A stretch of 33,848 bases of DNA from RSA11 sp965652565 (GTDB taxonomy: Bacteria; Actinomycetota; Thermoleophilia; Solirubrobacterales; 70-9). The stretch covers positions 1-33,848 of the forward strand of contig CBFGWL010000024.1 in the NCBI GenBank assembly GCA_965652565.1, written 5' to 3'. Under the pieces are notes generated by a model. It did not search any database. It was not told where the DNA came from and was given only the letters and a program-made list of their open reading frames with translations. The stretch's first letter is position 1. Each line of letters starts with the position of its first letter. The position numbers and the translations under genes are program-made. Positions 9,444 through 19,734 of this stretch are shown here, piece after piece.

Positions 9444-11500
9444 GTGCAGGCCACGCCCACCGAGGGGAGTGCGCTCGACGAGCTGAGCGTCAACACCATC
9501 CGCACGCTCGCGATCGACGCCATCCAGGCGGCCAACTCCGGCCACCCGGGGACGCCCATGGCCCTGGCCCCGGTCGCCTACACGATCTGGCAGCGCTTCC
9601 TGCGCTTCGACCCCTCGGATCCGATCTGGCCGAACCGCGACCGCTTCGTGCTCTCCGCGGGCCACGCCTCGATGCTGCTCTACGCGCTCCTGCATCTCGC
9701 GGACGTGCGGGCCGTCGACTCCGACTACGAGACCCTCGGGGAGCCGTCGGTCTCGCTCGACGACATCCGGCGCTTCCGCCAGCTCGACTCCAAGGCGGCG
9801 GGGCATCCCGAGTACCGCTGGACGTCCGGGGTCGAGACCACCACGGGGCCGCTCGGCCAGGGCGTCGCGACCAGCGTCGGCATGGCGATCGCCGCCCGCT
9901 GGCTCGGCGCGCGTTACAACCGCCCGGGGTACGAGCTCTTCGACTACGACGTCTACGTGCTCTGCGGGGACGGCGACCTGATGGAGGGCGTCTCGGGCGA
10001 GGCGGCTTCGATCGCGGGCAACCAGCACCTCGGGAACCTCTGCTGGGTCTACGACAACAACCACATCTCGATCGACGGCGACACGGCGATCACCTACACG
10101 GACGACGTCGCCGAGCGCTTCGCCGGCTACGGCTGGCACGTCACGCGGGTTGGGGACGCCAACGACCTGGGGCTGCTGACGCAGGCGTTCGAATCCTTCC
10201 GCTCGGAGGCGGAGCGTCCCACGCTCGTCATCGTCGACAGCCACATCGGCTACGGCTCGCCGCACAAGGTCGACACGGCCGCCGCGCACGGCGAGCCGCT
10301 CGGCGAGGACGAGGTCCGCGCGACCAAGCGCGCCTACGGCTGGCCGGAGGACGCCGAGTTCCTCGTGCCCGACGGGGTCCGCGAGCACTTCGCGGCCGGG
10401 GTGGGCGAGCGCGGCCGCCGCCTGCGCGGGGAGTGGGAGGCGATGCTCGAGCGCTTCCGCGGCGAGGAGCCGGGCCTGGCCGACGAGATCGTTCGCATGC
10501 AGCGGCGCGAGCTACCCGACGACTGGGACGCGGAAATCCCCGACTTCGCCGGTCAGAGCGAGGCGCTCGCCACCCGCAAGGCCTCGAACGCGGTGCTGAA
10601 CGCCGTGGCGCGGCGGGTGCCGTGGCTCGTGGTCGGCTCGGCCGACCTCACCGGCTCGACGGCTGTCGGCCTGGAGGGTGAGCAGGCCTTCACGCCGGCC
10701 AACCGCGCGGGCCGCCAGCTCCACTACGGGATCCGCGAGCACGCGTCGGCGGCGATCTCGAACGGTCTCGCGCTCGCCAAGGTCCGGCCGGCGTGGTCCA
10801 CGTACCTGGTCTTCTCCGACTACGCGCGGCCGGCGATCCGCCTCTCCGCCCTGATGGAGCTGCCGGTGATCCACATCTTCACGCACGATTCGATCGGGCT
10901 CGGCGAGGACGGGCCCACGCACCAGCCGGTCGAGCACCTGGCGTCGCTGCGGGCGGTCCCGGGCCTCAACGTGATCCGCCCGGCCGACGGCCCGGAGGTA
11001 GCGGAGGCGTGGCGGATCGTGATGGAACAGCATCACCAGCCGGTCGCGCTCGTGCTGACCCGCCAGAGCGTGCCCGCCATCGACCGCTCGCGCTACGCGC
11101 CCGCGTCGGGCCTGCGCCGCGGCGGCTACGTGCTCGCCGATCCCCCGGACGGCGACCCCGAGCTGATCCTGATCGCCACGGGCAGCGAGGTCCACCTGGC
11201 GCTCGCGGCCCATGAGCAGCTCGCCGCCGAGGGGGTGCGCTCCCGCGTGGTCAGCCTGCCCTCCTGGAACCTCTTCGACCGCCAGCCCGCCGAGTACCGC
11301 GACGAGATCCTGCCGCCCGCGATCACCGCCCGGCTGGGCATCGAAGAGGCGGCCACCCTCGGCTGGGACCGATACGTAGGATCCGCCGGCGCGATGATCG
11401 GAATGCACACCTTCGGCTCGTCCGCGCCCCTGCGCGACGTCCAGACGAAATTCGGTTTCACCCCCGACCGCGTGGTCGCACGCGCGAAGGAGCTGCTCGC

Positions 11501-11504
<4 letters not shown>
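9444..11504 (+). CDS. tkt: Transketolase
   Basis: This thiamine-diphosphate enzyme transfers two-carbon ketol units between pentose phosphates and glycolytic intermediates. The GTG start at 9444 gives 686 residues, a usual length. Motifs are NSGHPGTPMA (31-40), DRFVLSAGHASMLLY (66-80), the ThDP/Mg site GDGDLMEGVSGEAASIAGNQ (175-194) followed by YDNN, and in the pyrimidine domain EHASAAISNGLAL and DSIGLGEDGPTHQPVEHL. The reading frame stays open far upstream on the shadow strand of rpiA, but conserved sequence begins only at this GTG. Its stop overlaps the pgi TTG start, so the two are translationally coupled. No transaldolase gene follows, unlike the tkt-tal order of many actinobacteria. Confidence 0.95.
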
Positions 11505-13126
<1,622 letters not shown>

Positions 13127-13160
13127 GGGCGCGCCCCACAGCGCGGGGACCGGTGTCCCG

Positions 13161-15029
13161 ATGAGCGCCGCCGGCACCTCCCGCTTTCCGCCGATCGCGG
13201 ACTACGCGTTCCTGTCGGATTGCGAGGTGCCGGCGCTGATCGCGCCGAGCGGCGCGGTGGAGTGGCTGTGCTTGCCGCGGCCCGACTCCCCGAGCGTGTT
13301 CGGAGCGCTGCTCGACCGCCAGGCGGGCTCGTTCACGTTCGCGCCCGACGGCGTGCTCGTGCCCAGCGAGCGCCGGTATCTGCCCGGCACGCTGGTGCTC
13401 GAGACGACCTGGCAGACACCGAGCGGCTGGGCCGTCGTCCACGACTGCCTGGTGATGGCTCCGTGGCACGGCGCCCGCTCGGAGCGCTACCGCCGTGCGC
13501 CCGCCGACTTCACGGCCGAGGGCATGCTGCTGCGCACGGTGCGCTGCATCGAGGGCGACGTCGAGATGTTCCTCAACTGCATGCCCGCGTTCGATTACGG
13601 GCGCGCGCAGAGCAGCTGGGAGTGGACCGGCGATGGCTACGGCGACGCCACCGTGACGCCGGCCGGCGACGGCCCCGCGCTGCGGCTCGTCACGAGCCTC
13701 AACCTCGACCTCGCTCCGGCGCGCGCTTACGCGCACACCCGGCTGCACGAGGGCGAGGAGGCGTTCGCGGCGCTGAGCTGGCGGTGCGAGCCGCCGACCG
13801 ACACGGCCGATGCCTTCGAGCGCTCCGAGCAGACGGCGCACGGCTGGCGCGAGTGGCTCAAGGGCGGCACGATCCCCGACCACCCCTGGCGCGACCATCT
13901 TGAGCAGAGCGCGCTCACGCTCAAGGGCCTCAGCTATGGGCCGACGGGCGCCGTGCTCGCGGCGGCGACGACCTCGCTGCCCGAGACCCCCGGCGGCGAG
14001 CGCAACTGGGACTACCGCTACTCGTGGATCCGCGACTCCGCGTTCATGCTCGCCGGCCTGCTGAAGCTGGGCTTTCACTGGGAGGCCTTCCAGTACTTCG
14101 CCTTCGTGATCGAGGCCGTCGGCAGCCGCCCGCTGCAGATCATGTACGGGGTCGGTGGGGAGCACGAGCTGCACGAGCACACGCTGGATCACCTGAGCGG
14201 CTACGAGGGGGCGCGTCCCGTGCGGATCGGCAACGGCGCCTGGAACCAGCGCCAGCACGACGTGTGGGGGATGCTGCTGGATTCCGTCTACATCAACACG
14301 CATCACCGGTTGTTCGACGCGATCCCCACCCCGGCGTGGGAGCGCATCGCGCAGTTGGTCGAGCAGGCGATCGAGAACTGGCGCGAGCCCGACCGCGGCA
14401 TCTGGGAGATCCGCGGCGAGCCCAAGCACTTCACGAGCTCCAAGGTGCTGTGTTGGGTTGCCCTCGACCGTGGCGCCAAGCTCGCGCAGCGGCGCGACGA
14501 GGAGGAACGCGCGCGTGCCTGGCGCGCCGTGGCCGAGGAGATCAAAGCGGACGTTCTCGCCAACGGCCTCGACGACCGCGGCGTGTTCGTCCAGCACTAC
14601 GGCGGCGACGCGCTCGACGCCTCACTGCTCCTGATCCCGATGATGGACTTCCTCCCCGGGGACGACGAGCGCGTGCGCGCCACGGTGCTCGCGATCGCGG
14701 ATGAGCTCACCCAAGACGGGCTCGTCCTCCGCTACCGCACGGACGCCACCGACGACGGCCTCAGCGGCGAGGAGGGCACGTTCACGATCTGTTCGTTTTG
14801 GCTGGTCTCCGCCCTGGTGATGATCGGCGAGGAGACGCGCGCCCGCGCGCTCTGCGAGAAGCTGCTGTCGTTCGCGGGCCCTCTGGGCCTCTACGCGGAG
14901 GAGATCGACTCGCGCAGCGGCAGGCACCTCGGCAACTACCCGCAGGCGTTCACGCACCTCTCGCTGATCGACGCCGTCAGCAGGCTGATCGCGGTTGAGC
15001 GCGAGCGCGAGGAGGCGGCCGAGCTGTGA
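13161..15029 (+). CDS. Glycoside hydrolase family 15 protein (trehalase or glucoamylase)
   Basis: The 622-residue protein has the bacterial GH15 layout: an N-terminal beta-sandwich starting PPIADYAFLSDCEVPALIAP, then the (alpha/alpha)6 barrel. Barrel landmarks are ERNWDYRYSWIRDSAF near 279-294, NGAWNQRQHDVWGMLLDS, and RGIWEIRGEPKHFTSSK near 411-427 with the likely general-acid Glu. Near residue 578 GLYAEEIDSRSGRHLGNYPQ carries the likely general-base Glu. Actinobacterial members of this type include trehalases, and sequence alone does not separate these from glucoamylases. There is no signal peptide, so it acts in the cytoplasm, which suits trehalose or glycogen turnover. It lies 34 bp after pgi and overlaps the glucokinase by 4 bp. 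No Shine-Dalgarno sequence is visible, and a small GGGAC/GTCCC hairpin (13146-13159) ends just before the ATG. Confidence 0.9.
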   Translation: MSAAGTSRFPPIADYAFLSDCEVPALIAPSGAVEWLCLPRPDSPSVFGALLDRQAGSFTFAPDGVLVPSERRYLPGTLVLETTWQTPSGWAVVHDCLVMAPWHGARSERYRRAPADFTAEGMLLRTVRCIEGDVEMFLNCMPAFDYGRAQSSWEWTGDGYGDATVTPAGDGPALRLVTSLNLDLAPARAYAHTRLHEGEEAFAALSWRCEPPTDTADAFERSEQTAHGWREWLKGGTIPDHPWRDHLEQSALTLKGLSYGPTGAVLAAATTSLPETPGGERNWDYRYSWIRDSAFMLAGLLKLGFHWEAFQYFAFVIEAVGSRPLQIMYGVGGEHELHEHTLDHLSGYEGARPVRIGNGAWNQRQHDVWGMLLDSVYINTHHRLFDAIPTPAWERIAQLVEQAIENWREPDRGIWEIRGEPKHFTSSKVLCWVALDRGAKLAQRRDEEERARAWRAVAEEIKADVLANGLDDRGVFVQHYGGDALDASLLLIPMMDFLPGDDERVRATVLAIADELTQDGLVLRYRTDATDDGLSGEEGTFTICSFWLVSALVMIGEETRARALCEKLLSFAGPLGLYAEEIDSRSGRHLGNYPQAFTHLSLIDAVSRLIAVEREREEAAEL

Positions 15030-15985
15030 GCCTCCGCGGCGGCATCGACCTCGGCGGCACCAAGATCCAGGCGGTCGTCGTCGACCACGAGAACCGCCCG
15101 CTGGGCGACGCGCGGCGCGAGACGCCCCGCAAGGGCGGCCCTGCTGACGTCGCGGCCGCCATGGACCGGACCATGCTCGACGCTGCCGAGAAGGCGGGCG
15201 TCGAGGTCGGGGAGCTCGCGGGCGTCGGCGTGGGCTCTCCCGGGGTCGTCGACGAGGCGGCGGGCACGGTCACCAGCGCCAAGAACCTCCCCGGCTGGGA
15301 TGGCACCTTCGCGCTCGCCGACGCGCTGGGCGGTGAGCTCGGCGTTCCCGTCGCGCTCGGCAACGACGTGCAGGTGGCGGCGCACGCGGAGCTCGAGCTC
15401 GGGGCCGGCCGCGAGCATCCCTCGTTCCTCGGGGTGTTCTGGGGAACGGGCGTGGGCGGCGCGATCTTCCTCGACGGCCGCCCCTGGCTCGGGCGCGGAG
15501 CGGCGGGCGAGCTCGGCCACGTGGTCGTGAAGTACGACGGCGCGATCTGCCCGTGCGGGCGGCGCGGGTGCATGGAGGCGTACGCGGGGCGGGTCTCGAT
15601 GGAGCGTCAGGCCCGGGAGCGCCACGAGGCCGGCGAGCCGACGGTGCTCTTCGAGCTCATGGAGCGCAAGGGACGCGACCGTCTCACGAGCGGCATCTGG
15701 GCGCGTGCGCTGCGGCAGCAGGACGCGCTGGCGGCGGAGCTGATCGATCAGGCGATCGAGGCCATCGCCGTCGCGGTCGCCTCGACCATCAACCTGCTCG
15801 ACATCGACGCCGTCGTGCTGGGCGGGGGCATGGGCGTGCGCTTCGGTGAGTCGCACGGCGAGCGCCTGCGCGCGGCGATGGTGCCGCACCTCTTCCGCGA
15901 CGACCGCCCGCCGCAGCTCGTGCTCGCGAAGCTCGGCGATCTGGGCGGCGCGATCGGCGCCGCCTTGCTGGTCGCCGGCGACTGA
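15026..15985 (+). CDS. ROK family glucokinase
   Basis: This is an ATP-dependent sugar kinase of the ROK family, 319 residues. It begins with the phosphate-binding loop GGIDLGGTKIQ (5-15). It has VGSPGVVD, the catalytic region LGNDVQVAAHAE with the base Asp near 114, GTGVGGAI, the ROK histidine in GELGHVVV, and the zinc knuckle CPCGRRGCMEAYA near 175-187. These features favour glucokinase, and there is no helix-turn-helix, so it is not a ROK repressor. The GTG start overlaps the GH15 stop (GTGA), so translation is coupled. Glucose released by GH15 would be phosphorylated here and passed to pgi and zwf. Confidence 0.93.
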   Translation: MSLRGGIDLGGTKIQAVVVDHENRPLGDARRETPRKGGPADVAAAMDRTMLDAAEKAGVEVGELAGVGVGSPGVVDEAAGTVTSAKNLPGWDGTFALADALGGELGVPVALGNDVQVAAHAELELGAGREHPSFLGVFWGTGVGGAIFLDGRPWLGRGAAGELGHVVVKYDGAICPCGRRGCMEAYAGRVSMERQARERHEAGEPTVLFELMERKGRDRLTSGIWARALRQQDALAAELIDQAIEAIAVAVASTINLLDIDAVVLGGGMGVRFGESHGERLRAAMVPHLFRDDRPPQLVLAKLGDLGGAIGAALLVAGD

Positions 15986-16012
15986 CCGCCCGCGGCCTCT
16001 GCCTTCCGGCGC

Positions 16013-16438
16013 CTAGCCCTCGAGCGTCGCGTCGACGGTGATGTCGATCGCGAGCGCCTGCGAGATCGGGCAGTTCTTGCCGGCGTCCTGCGCCGCCTGC
16101 TCGAAGGCTTGCTGGTCGATGCCCGGCACCCGCCCGCGTACCTCGATGTGCGAGCCCGACACGCCCTCGCCGGGGACGAAGCCCACGGTCGCCGTGGCCT
16201 CGAGCCGCTCGGGCGGGTTGCCCGCTTCGTCGAGCACGTTGGAGAGCGCCATGCAGAAGCACGAGGAGTGCGCCGCGGCGAGGAGCTCCTCGGGGCTCGT
16301 CGCGTCATCCGTGCGTTCGGTGCGCCGTCCCCAGGTGACCTCGACCTCGCCGATCGCGCTGCTCGCCGGGTTCGTCGTGCCGCGCCCCTCGAACAGGTTG
16401 CCTTCCCATACGGTCGTCGCCTTGCTCTCGGCGGCCAT
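16013..16438 (-). CDS. OsmC family peroxiredoxin-like protein
   Basis: The 141-residue protein reduces organic hydroperoxides through a reactive cysteine pair. Cys60 lies in the conserved SPEELLAAAHSSCFCMALS stretch (48-66) and Cys123 in KNCPIS (122-126), matching the two catalytic cysteines of OsmC. Cys62 is an extra cysteine close to the peroxidatic one. The N-terminus ATTVWEGNLFEGRG and IGEVEVTWGRRT fit the OsmC rather than the Ohr subgroup. GAGGT lies just upstream of the ATG. It is convergent with the glucokinase gene. The 102 bp between its start and the metallophosphoesterase stop holds nothing I recognise. Confidence 0.92.
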   Translation of the reverse strand: MAAESKATTVWEGNLFEGRGTTNPASSAIGEVEVTWGRRTERTDDATSPEELLAAAHSSCFCMALSNVLDEAGNPPERLEATATVGFVPGEGVSGSHIEVRGRVPGIDQQAFEQAAQDAGKNCPISQALAIDITVDATLEG

Positions 16439-16540
16439 CGCTACCTCGCTTCCGTCGAACTGCTGCCTTCCGGGCCCGAACCTACAGGCTCGGCGCGGCA
16501 GGGGTCCTCCCGGTCATCTCGGTCGGACCGGCGCCGCCGG

Positions 16541-18082
16541 CTACGGGCGCGGAGTTCCGCTCGTGAGCGGTTCGGGCTCGAAGCTGCAACGTTCCTCCTC
16601 GGGGCACAGCTCGGTGAGCGCGATGCGCGAGGCGCGCGCCTGTCCCGTGAAGGGCTCGATCGCGATCAGGTCGACGGACTGCAGCGCCGGGGTCGCCGCC
16701 GAGAAGTGCAGGCGCGCGAAGCCGATCGCCTCCCGGCCCGCGTCGAAGATGCCGCCCGCGCCCACCGAGCCGCCGTCGACGACCACGATGTCGCCGTAGC
16801 GGTCGATGTGCTGGCGGTGGTCATGGCCGGTGACGATCACGAGCCCGCGCTCCTCGCCGCGCGCGTGCAGGACCTCCGCGAGCCGCTGGGCGAGCGCGTT
16901 CTGGTGGACCATGACCACGTCGGGAGCCGGCTGCAGGGAGTCGAACCAGCGCACGAGCTCGTTGGCGGCCGCGACGAAGGCGACCTCGGGATTCGGGAGG
17001 TCGTTGAACGTCACGGGCCGGTTGGGCGGGTCGTTCGGGCGGGTCCACTCGAGCGGATCGGGAAAGCCGGCGACCCGTAAGCCGTCGATCTCGGTCACGA
17101 AGCGGGGCGGGTCGTCGTCGGCTGGATCGGTGTCGGTGCCGAGCACCGTGACGCCTCGATCGGCGAGCGCTCGCATCACGGTGCGGCTGTCGTGATTGCC
17201 GGAGACCGCGACGACGCGCTCCCCGAGCGCCGCGATCCGCGGCGCCAGCAGCGCCGCCTCCGCTTCGCCGCCGCGCTGCCCGAAGTCGCCGGCGAGCAGC
17301 AGCGGATCCTCTCCGATCGCCTGCGCGAGTGGATAGACCACGAGCGCGTTGGCGTGGAAGTCGGAGGCGACGGAGAGCGTGCGCCCGGTGGGCTCGCCGG
17401 TCGGCACCTCCGCGAGAACGGTGGTCACGCTGCGCAGGATGCTCGACACGGTCGAGCCATAGGCGCTGCGCACGCTCGGATCGTTCGCAACCTCCAGGAG
17501 CCGCTGGACCTCGTCGCCGTGCCCGAAGTAGGTGGGGCTTTGGAAGGCGCGCGCGTCGAAGGTGCCGCGTACGAGCGCGATCGAGGCGCCGCTGAAGACG
17601 ACGATCACGGCCAGCCCGGCGGCGAGCAGGCCCCAGCGCGGCCGCAGGCGCCGCCACAGGGCGGTCGCGAGCGCGAGCAGGACGACGCTCGCCCCGATGC
17701 CCCACGCGAACCCGCGGATCATCGCGTTGCGCGCGCCGACCGCCAGGTCGTCCTCGAGCTCGTCGAGCAGGAATGACTCTCCGTCGGCGGCTCGGCGCAG
17801 GGCGGGGCGATCCAGTGAGCGCAGCTCCGCGGAGATGCGCAGCGGCGCGTCGAGCGCGTCGGCACGCAGGCCCCAGTCGGCGACCGGCACGACCACCTCC
17901 GCGTCGCCGCGCAGCGAGGGGGAGAGCTGGAAGGCGACGCGCCCGACCGCGGTGTCGGCGGAATACGGCCCGGCGAGCCGCCAGCCGACCACGAAGCCCA
18001 CCGCGACCACGGCCGCGGCGATCAGGGTGACCGCGGCCCAGCGTCCGAGGAGTCGCAAGCGCTCACGCGTGGCCCGGCTCAT
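16541..18082 (-). CDS. Membrane-anchored metallophosphoesterase
   Basis: The 513-residue protein has a calcineurin-like phosphoesterase domain whose metal ligands are all visible: Asp241 and His243 (SDFHAN), Asp266 (GDFGQRGG), Asn297-His298 (GNHDS), His393 (VMVHQN), and His420 with His422 (GHDH). Three hydrophobic helices precede it (about 14-36, 123-143 and 149-171), with a roughly 85-residue domain between the first two. With the N-terminus inside, the catalytic domain would lie outside the membrane. The substrate is unknown. There is no Shine-Dalgarno sequence before the ATG at 18082. It lies 58 bp downstream of the SDR gene on the same strand, with a GC-rich hairpin between them. Confidence 0.88.
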   Translation of the reverse strand: MSRATRERLRLLGRWAAVTLIAAAVVAVGFVVGWRLAGPYSADTAVGRVAFQLSPSLRGDAEVVVPVADWGLRADALDAPLRISAELRSLDRPALRRAADGESFLLDELEDDLAVGARNAMIRGFAWGIGASVVLLALATALWRRLRPRWGLLAAGLAVIVVFSGASIALVRGTFDARAFQSPTYFGHGDEVQRLLEVANDPSVRSAYGSTVSSILRSVTTVLAEVPTGEPTGRTLSVASDFHANALVVYPLAQAIGEDPLLLAGDFGQRGGEAEAALLAPRIAALGERVVAVSGNHDSRTVMRALADRGVTVLGTDTDPADDDPPRFVTEIDGLRVAGFPDPLEWTRPNDPPNRPVTFNDLPNPEVAFVAAANELVRWFDSLQPAPDVVMVHQNALAQRLAEVLHARGEERGLVIVTGHDHRQHIDRYGDIVVVDGGSVGAGGIFDAGREAIGFARLHFSAATPALQSVDLIAIEPFTGQARASRIALTELCPEEERCSFEPEPLTSGTPRP

Positions 18083-18106
18083 GCAGCGGGAGGCTACGGG
18101 AGCGCA

Positions 18107-18137
18107 GCGCCCGGCCGGAGGCCGGTGCGCCGGGCGC
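18107..18137 (-). terminator. GC-rich hairpin between SDR and metallophosphoesterase genes
   Basis: Outer arms GCGCCCGG (18107-18114) and CCGGGCGC (18130-18137) pair over 8 bp, with a further CCGG/CCGG pairing inside. It begins 4 bp after the SDR stop in the direction of transcription. No T-run follows, so the terminator role is tentative. Confidence 0.35.
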
Positions 18138-18140
18138 GCC

Positions 18141-18971
18141 TCAGGGCTTCGAGCCGCGGCGCACGGCTTCGAGCACGCGCTCGTCGCGCTCCGCCCGGGC
18201 GTCGAAGAGGGGGTTCAGCACCCCGCGCAGCGCCGACCAGCCGGCCCACCACCGCGGGAAGATCGTGCGCGCGGCGCGGCGCTCGATCCCGCGGACGACC
18301 CGCTCGGCGGCACGCTCCGGCGGATGGCGGCGCAGCATCCAGGCGGGGAAGGCGCTCTCGAGCTGCTGGGTGACGGGGTCGGCGAAGGCGTCGCGCACCA
18401 TGTCCGTGTCGATGAAGCCGAAGTAGGCCACGCCGGCGCTGGCGCCCGCGGGACGGAGCTCCACGCGCAGCGCGCGGCCCAGCTGCTCGACTCCTGCTTT
18501 GGCCATCGCGTACGGCGAGTTGAGCACCCCGTTCATGAACGCGTAGATGGACGCGACGACCAGGACGTGTCCGCGCCGCTCGCTGATCTGCGGCAGCGCC
18601 GGGCGCACCGTGCGCCATACGCCCAGCAGGTCCACCTCGATGACGCGCTCGAAGACCTCCGGCCCGAGCGCCGCGGCAGTGCGCTGCGGCGGCGCGATCC
18701 CGGCGTTAGCCATCACGATGTCGAGCCCGCCGAAGCGCTCCACGGTGGCGGCCACCGCGCGCTCCATCGCGGCGGAATCGGTCACGTCCGCACCGATCCC
18801 GTGGGCCCGGGGGCCGATCTCGGCCGCGGCCTCGGCCGCGCGGTCCGGATCCAGGTCCACGACGACGACCATCGCGCCCCGCGCGTGCAGCAGCTTCGCC
18901 GTCGCGAGCCCGATCCCGCGCGCGGCGCCCGTGATCAGCGCGACCTTGCCCGGTAGTTCGATCGGCTTCAT
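18141..18971 (-). CDS. Short-chain dehydrogenase/reductase
   Basis: The 276-residue SDR has the classical cofactor loop TGAARGIG (14-21), Asp39 at the end of the second strand favouring NAD(H), NAG (89-91), catalytic Ser141 and the YxxxK pair Tyr154/Lys158 (YAMAK). The C-terminal 50 residues are basic and lack a clear family label. I start it at the ATG at 18971 (MKPIELPGKVALITG), which puts the cofactor motif at the usual distance. Upstream in-frame codons would overlap the divergent HAD gene. AGGA lies 8 nt before the ATG. The substrate is not predictable. Confidence 0.9.
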   Translation of the reverse strand: MKPIELPGKVALITGAARGIGLATAKLLHARGAMVVVVDLDPDRAAEAAAEIGPRAHGIGADVTDSAAMERAVAATVERFGGLDIVMANAGIAPPQRTAAALGPEVFERVIEVDLLGVWRTVRPALPQISERRGHVLVVASIYAFMNGVLNSPYAMAKAGVEQLGRALRVELRPAGASAGVAYFGFIDTDMVRDAFADPVTQQLESAFPAWMLRRHPPERAAERVVRGIERRAARTIFPRWWAGWSALRGVLNPLFDARAERDERVLEAVRRGSKP

Positions 18972-19062
18972 TCGCTGATCCTGCCACCTCGCCCGCGCGC
19001 CCGGGTGCCGTTTTTGGCGTCCGGGCGTTGGGTAGGGGCCGCGAGAGCATGGATTTCGTGCG

Positions 19063-19734
19063 ATGACCGACGTCGTGATCCTCGACATTGACGGCACACT
19101 GGTGGACTCGAACTACCACCACACGCTGGCATGGGATCGAGCGTTCGCGGCTGTCGGGATCGCCGTGCCGCTGTGGCGCATCCATCGTCATATCGGCATG
19201 GGCGGCGATCAGCTCGTCGAGGCGCTGGCCGGTCCCGAGGTCGAGCGCGAGCATGGCGACCGCATCAGGGACGTCGAGGGGGACCGCTACCAGGAGCTGA
19301 TCGGCGAGGTGCGCGCGGTCCCGGAGGCGCGCGCTTTGATCGAGTCCCTAAAAGGCGCCGGTCGGCTCGTCATCCTGGCGTCCTCCGCGAAGGAAGACGA
19401 GGTCGACCACTACCTGGACTTGCTGGACGCGCGCGAGATTGCCGACGGCTGGACGACGTCAGCCGACGTCGAGGCGACGAAGCCGGAACCCGATCTCGTG
19501 CGCGCCGCGCTGGGGCTCGCCGAGCGCCAGGGCTGGAGCTCGGGCGAACCGGCGGACATGATCGGCGATTCGGTCTGGGACGTTGAAGCGGCGCTCCGCG
19601 CCCACGTCCGCCCGACCGGGGTGCTGACGGGCGGATTCGGTGAGGAGGAGCTGCGCGCCGCCGGCGCGGTGGCGGTCTACCAGTCGGTCGCCGAGCTTGG
19701 CGACCAGTCGCGCCTCGCGACGGCGCCGGAATGA
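19063..19734 (+). CDS. HAD family hydrolase (beta-phosphoglucomutase/phosphatase-like)
   Basis: The 223-residue haloacid dehalogenase superfamily protein has motif I DIDGTLVDSN (8-17) with nucleophile Asp8 and Asp10, motif II ASSAKE near 105-110, the motif III lysine in TKPEPD, and motif IV GDSVWDVEAA. A helical cap between motifs I and II makes it subclass I, as in phosphoglycolate phosphatase. Its substrate is unknown. There is no good Shine-Dalgarno sequence and no clear leaderless spacing either, so the ATG at 19063 is chosen because motif I then sits at residue 8. Its stop overlaps the kinase start as ATGA. Confidence 0.9.
   Translation: MTDVVILDIDGTLVDSNYHHTLAWDRAFAAVGIAVPLWRIHRHIGMGGDQLVEALAGPEVEREHGDRIRDVEGDRYQELIGEVRAVPEARALIESLKGAGRLVILASSAKEDEVDHYLDLLDAREIADGWTTSADVEATKPEPDLVRAALGLAERQGWSSGEPADMIGDSVWDVEAALRAHVRPTGVLTGGFGEEELRAAGAVAVYQSVAELGDQSRLATAPE

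Noticed and set aside
13146..13159. Regulatory hairpin at the GH15 start
   Set aside because: A 5-bp stem in GC-rich DNA is too small to be meaningful by itself. It is noted under the gene.
18972..19097. Upstream extension of the SDR gene
   Set aside because: It overlaps the divergent HAD gene and pushes the cofactor motif 42 residues from the N-terminus.
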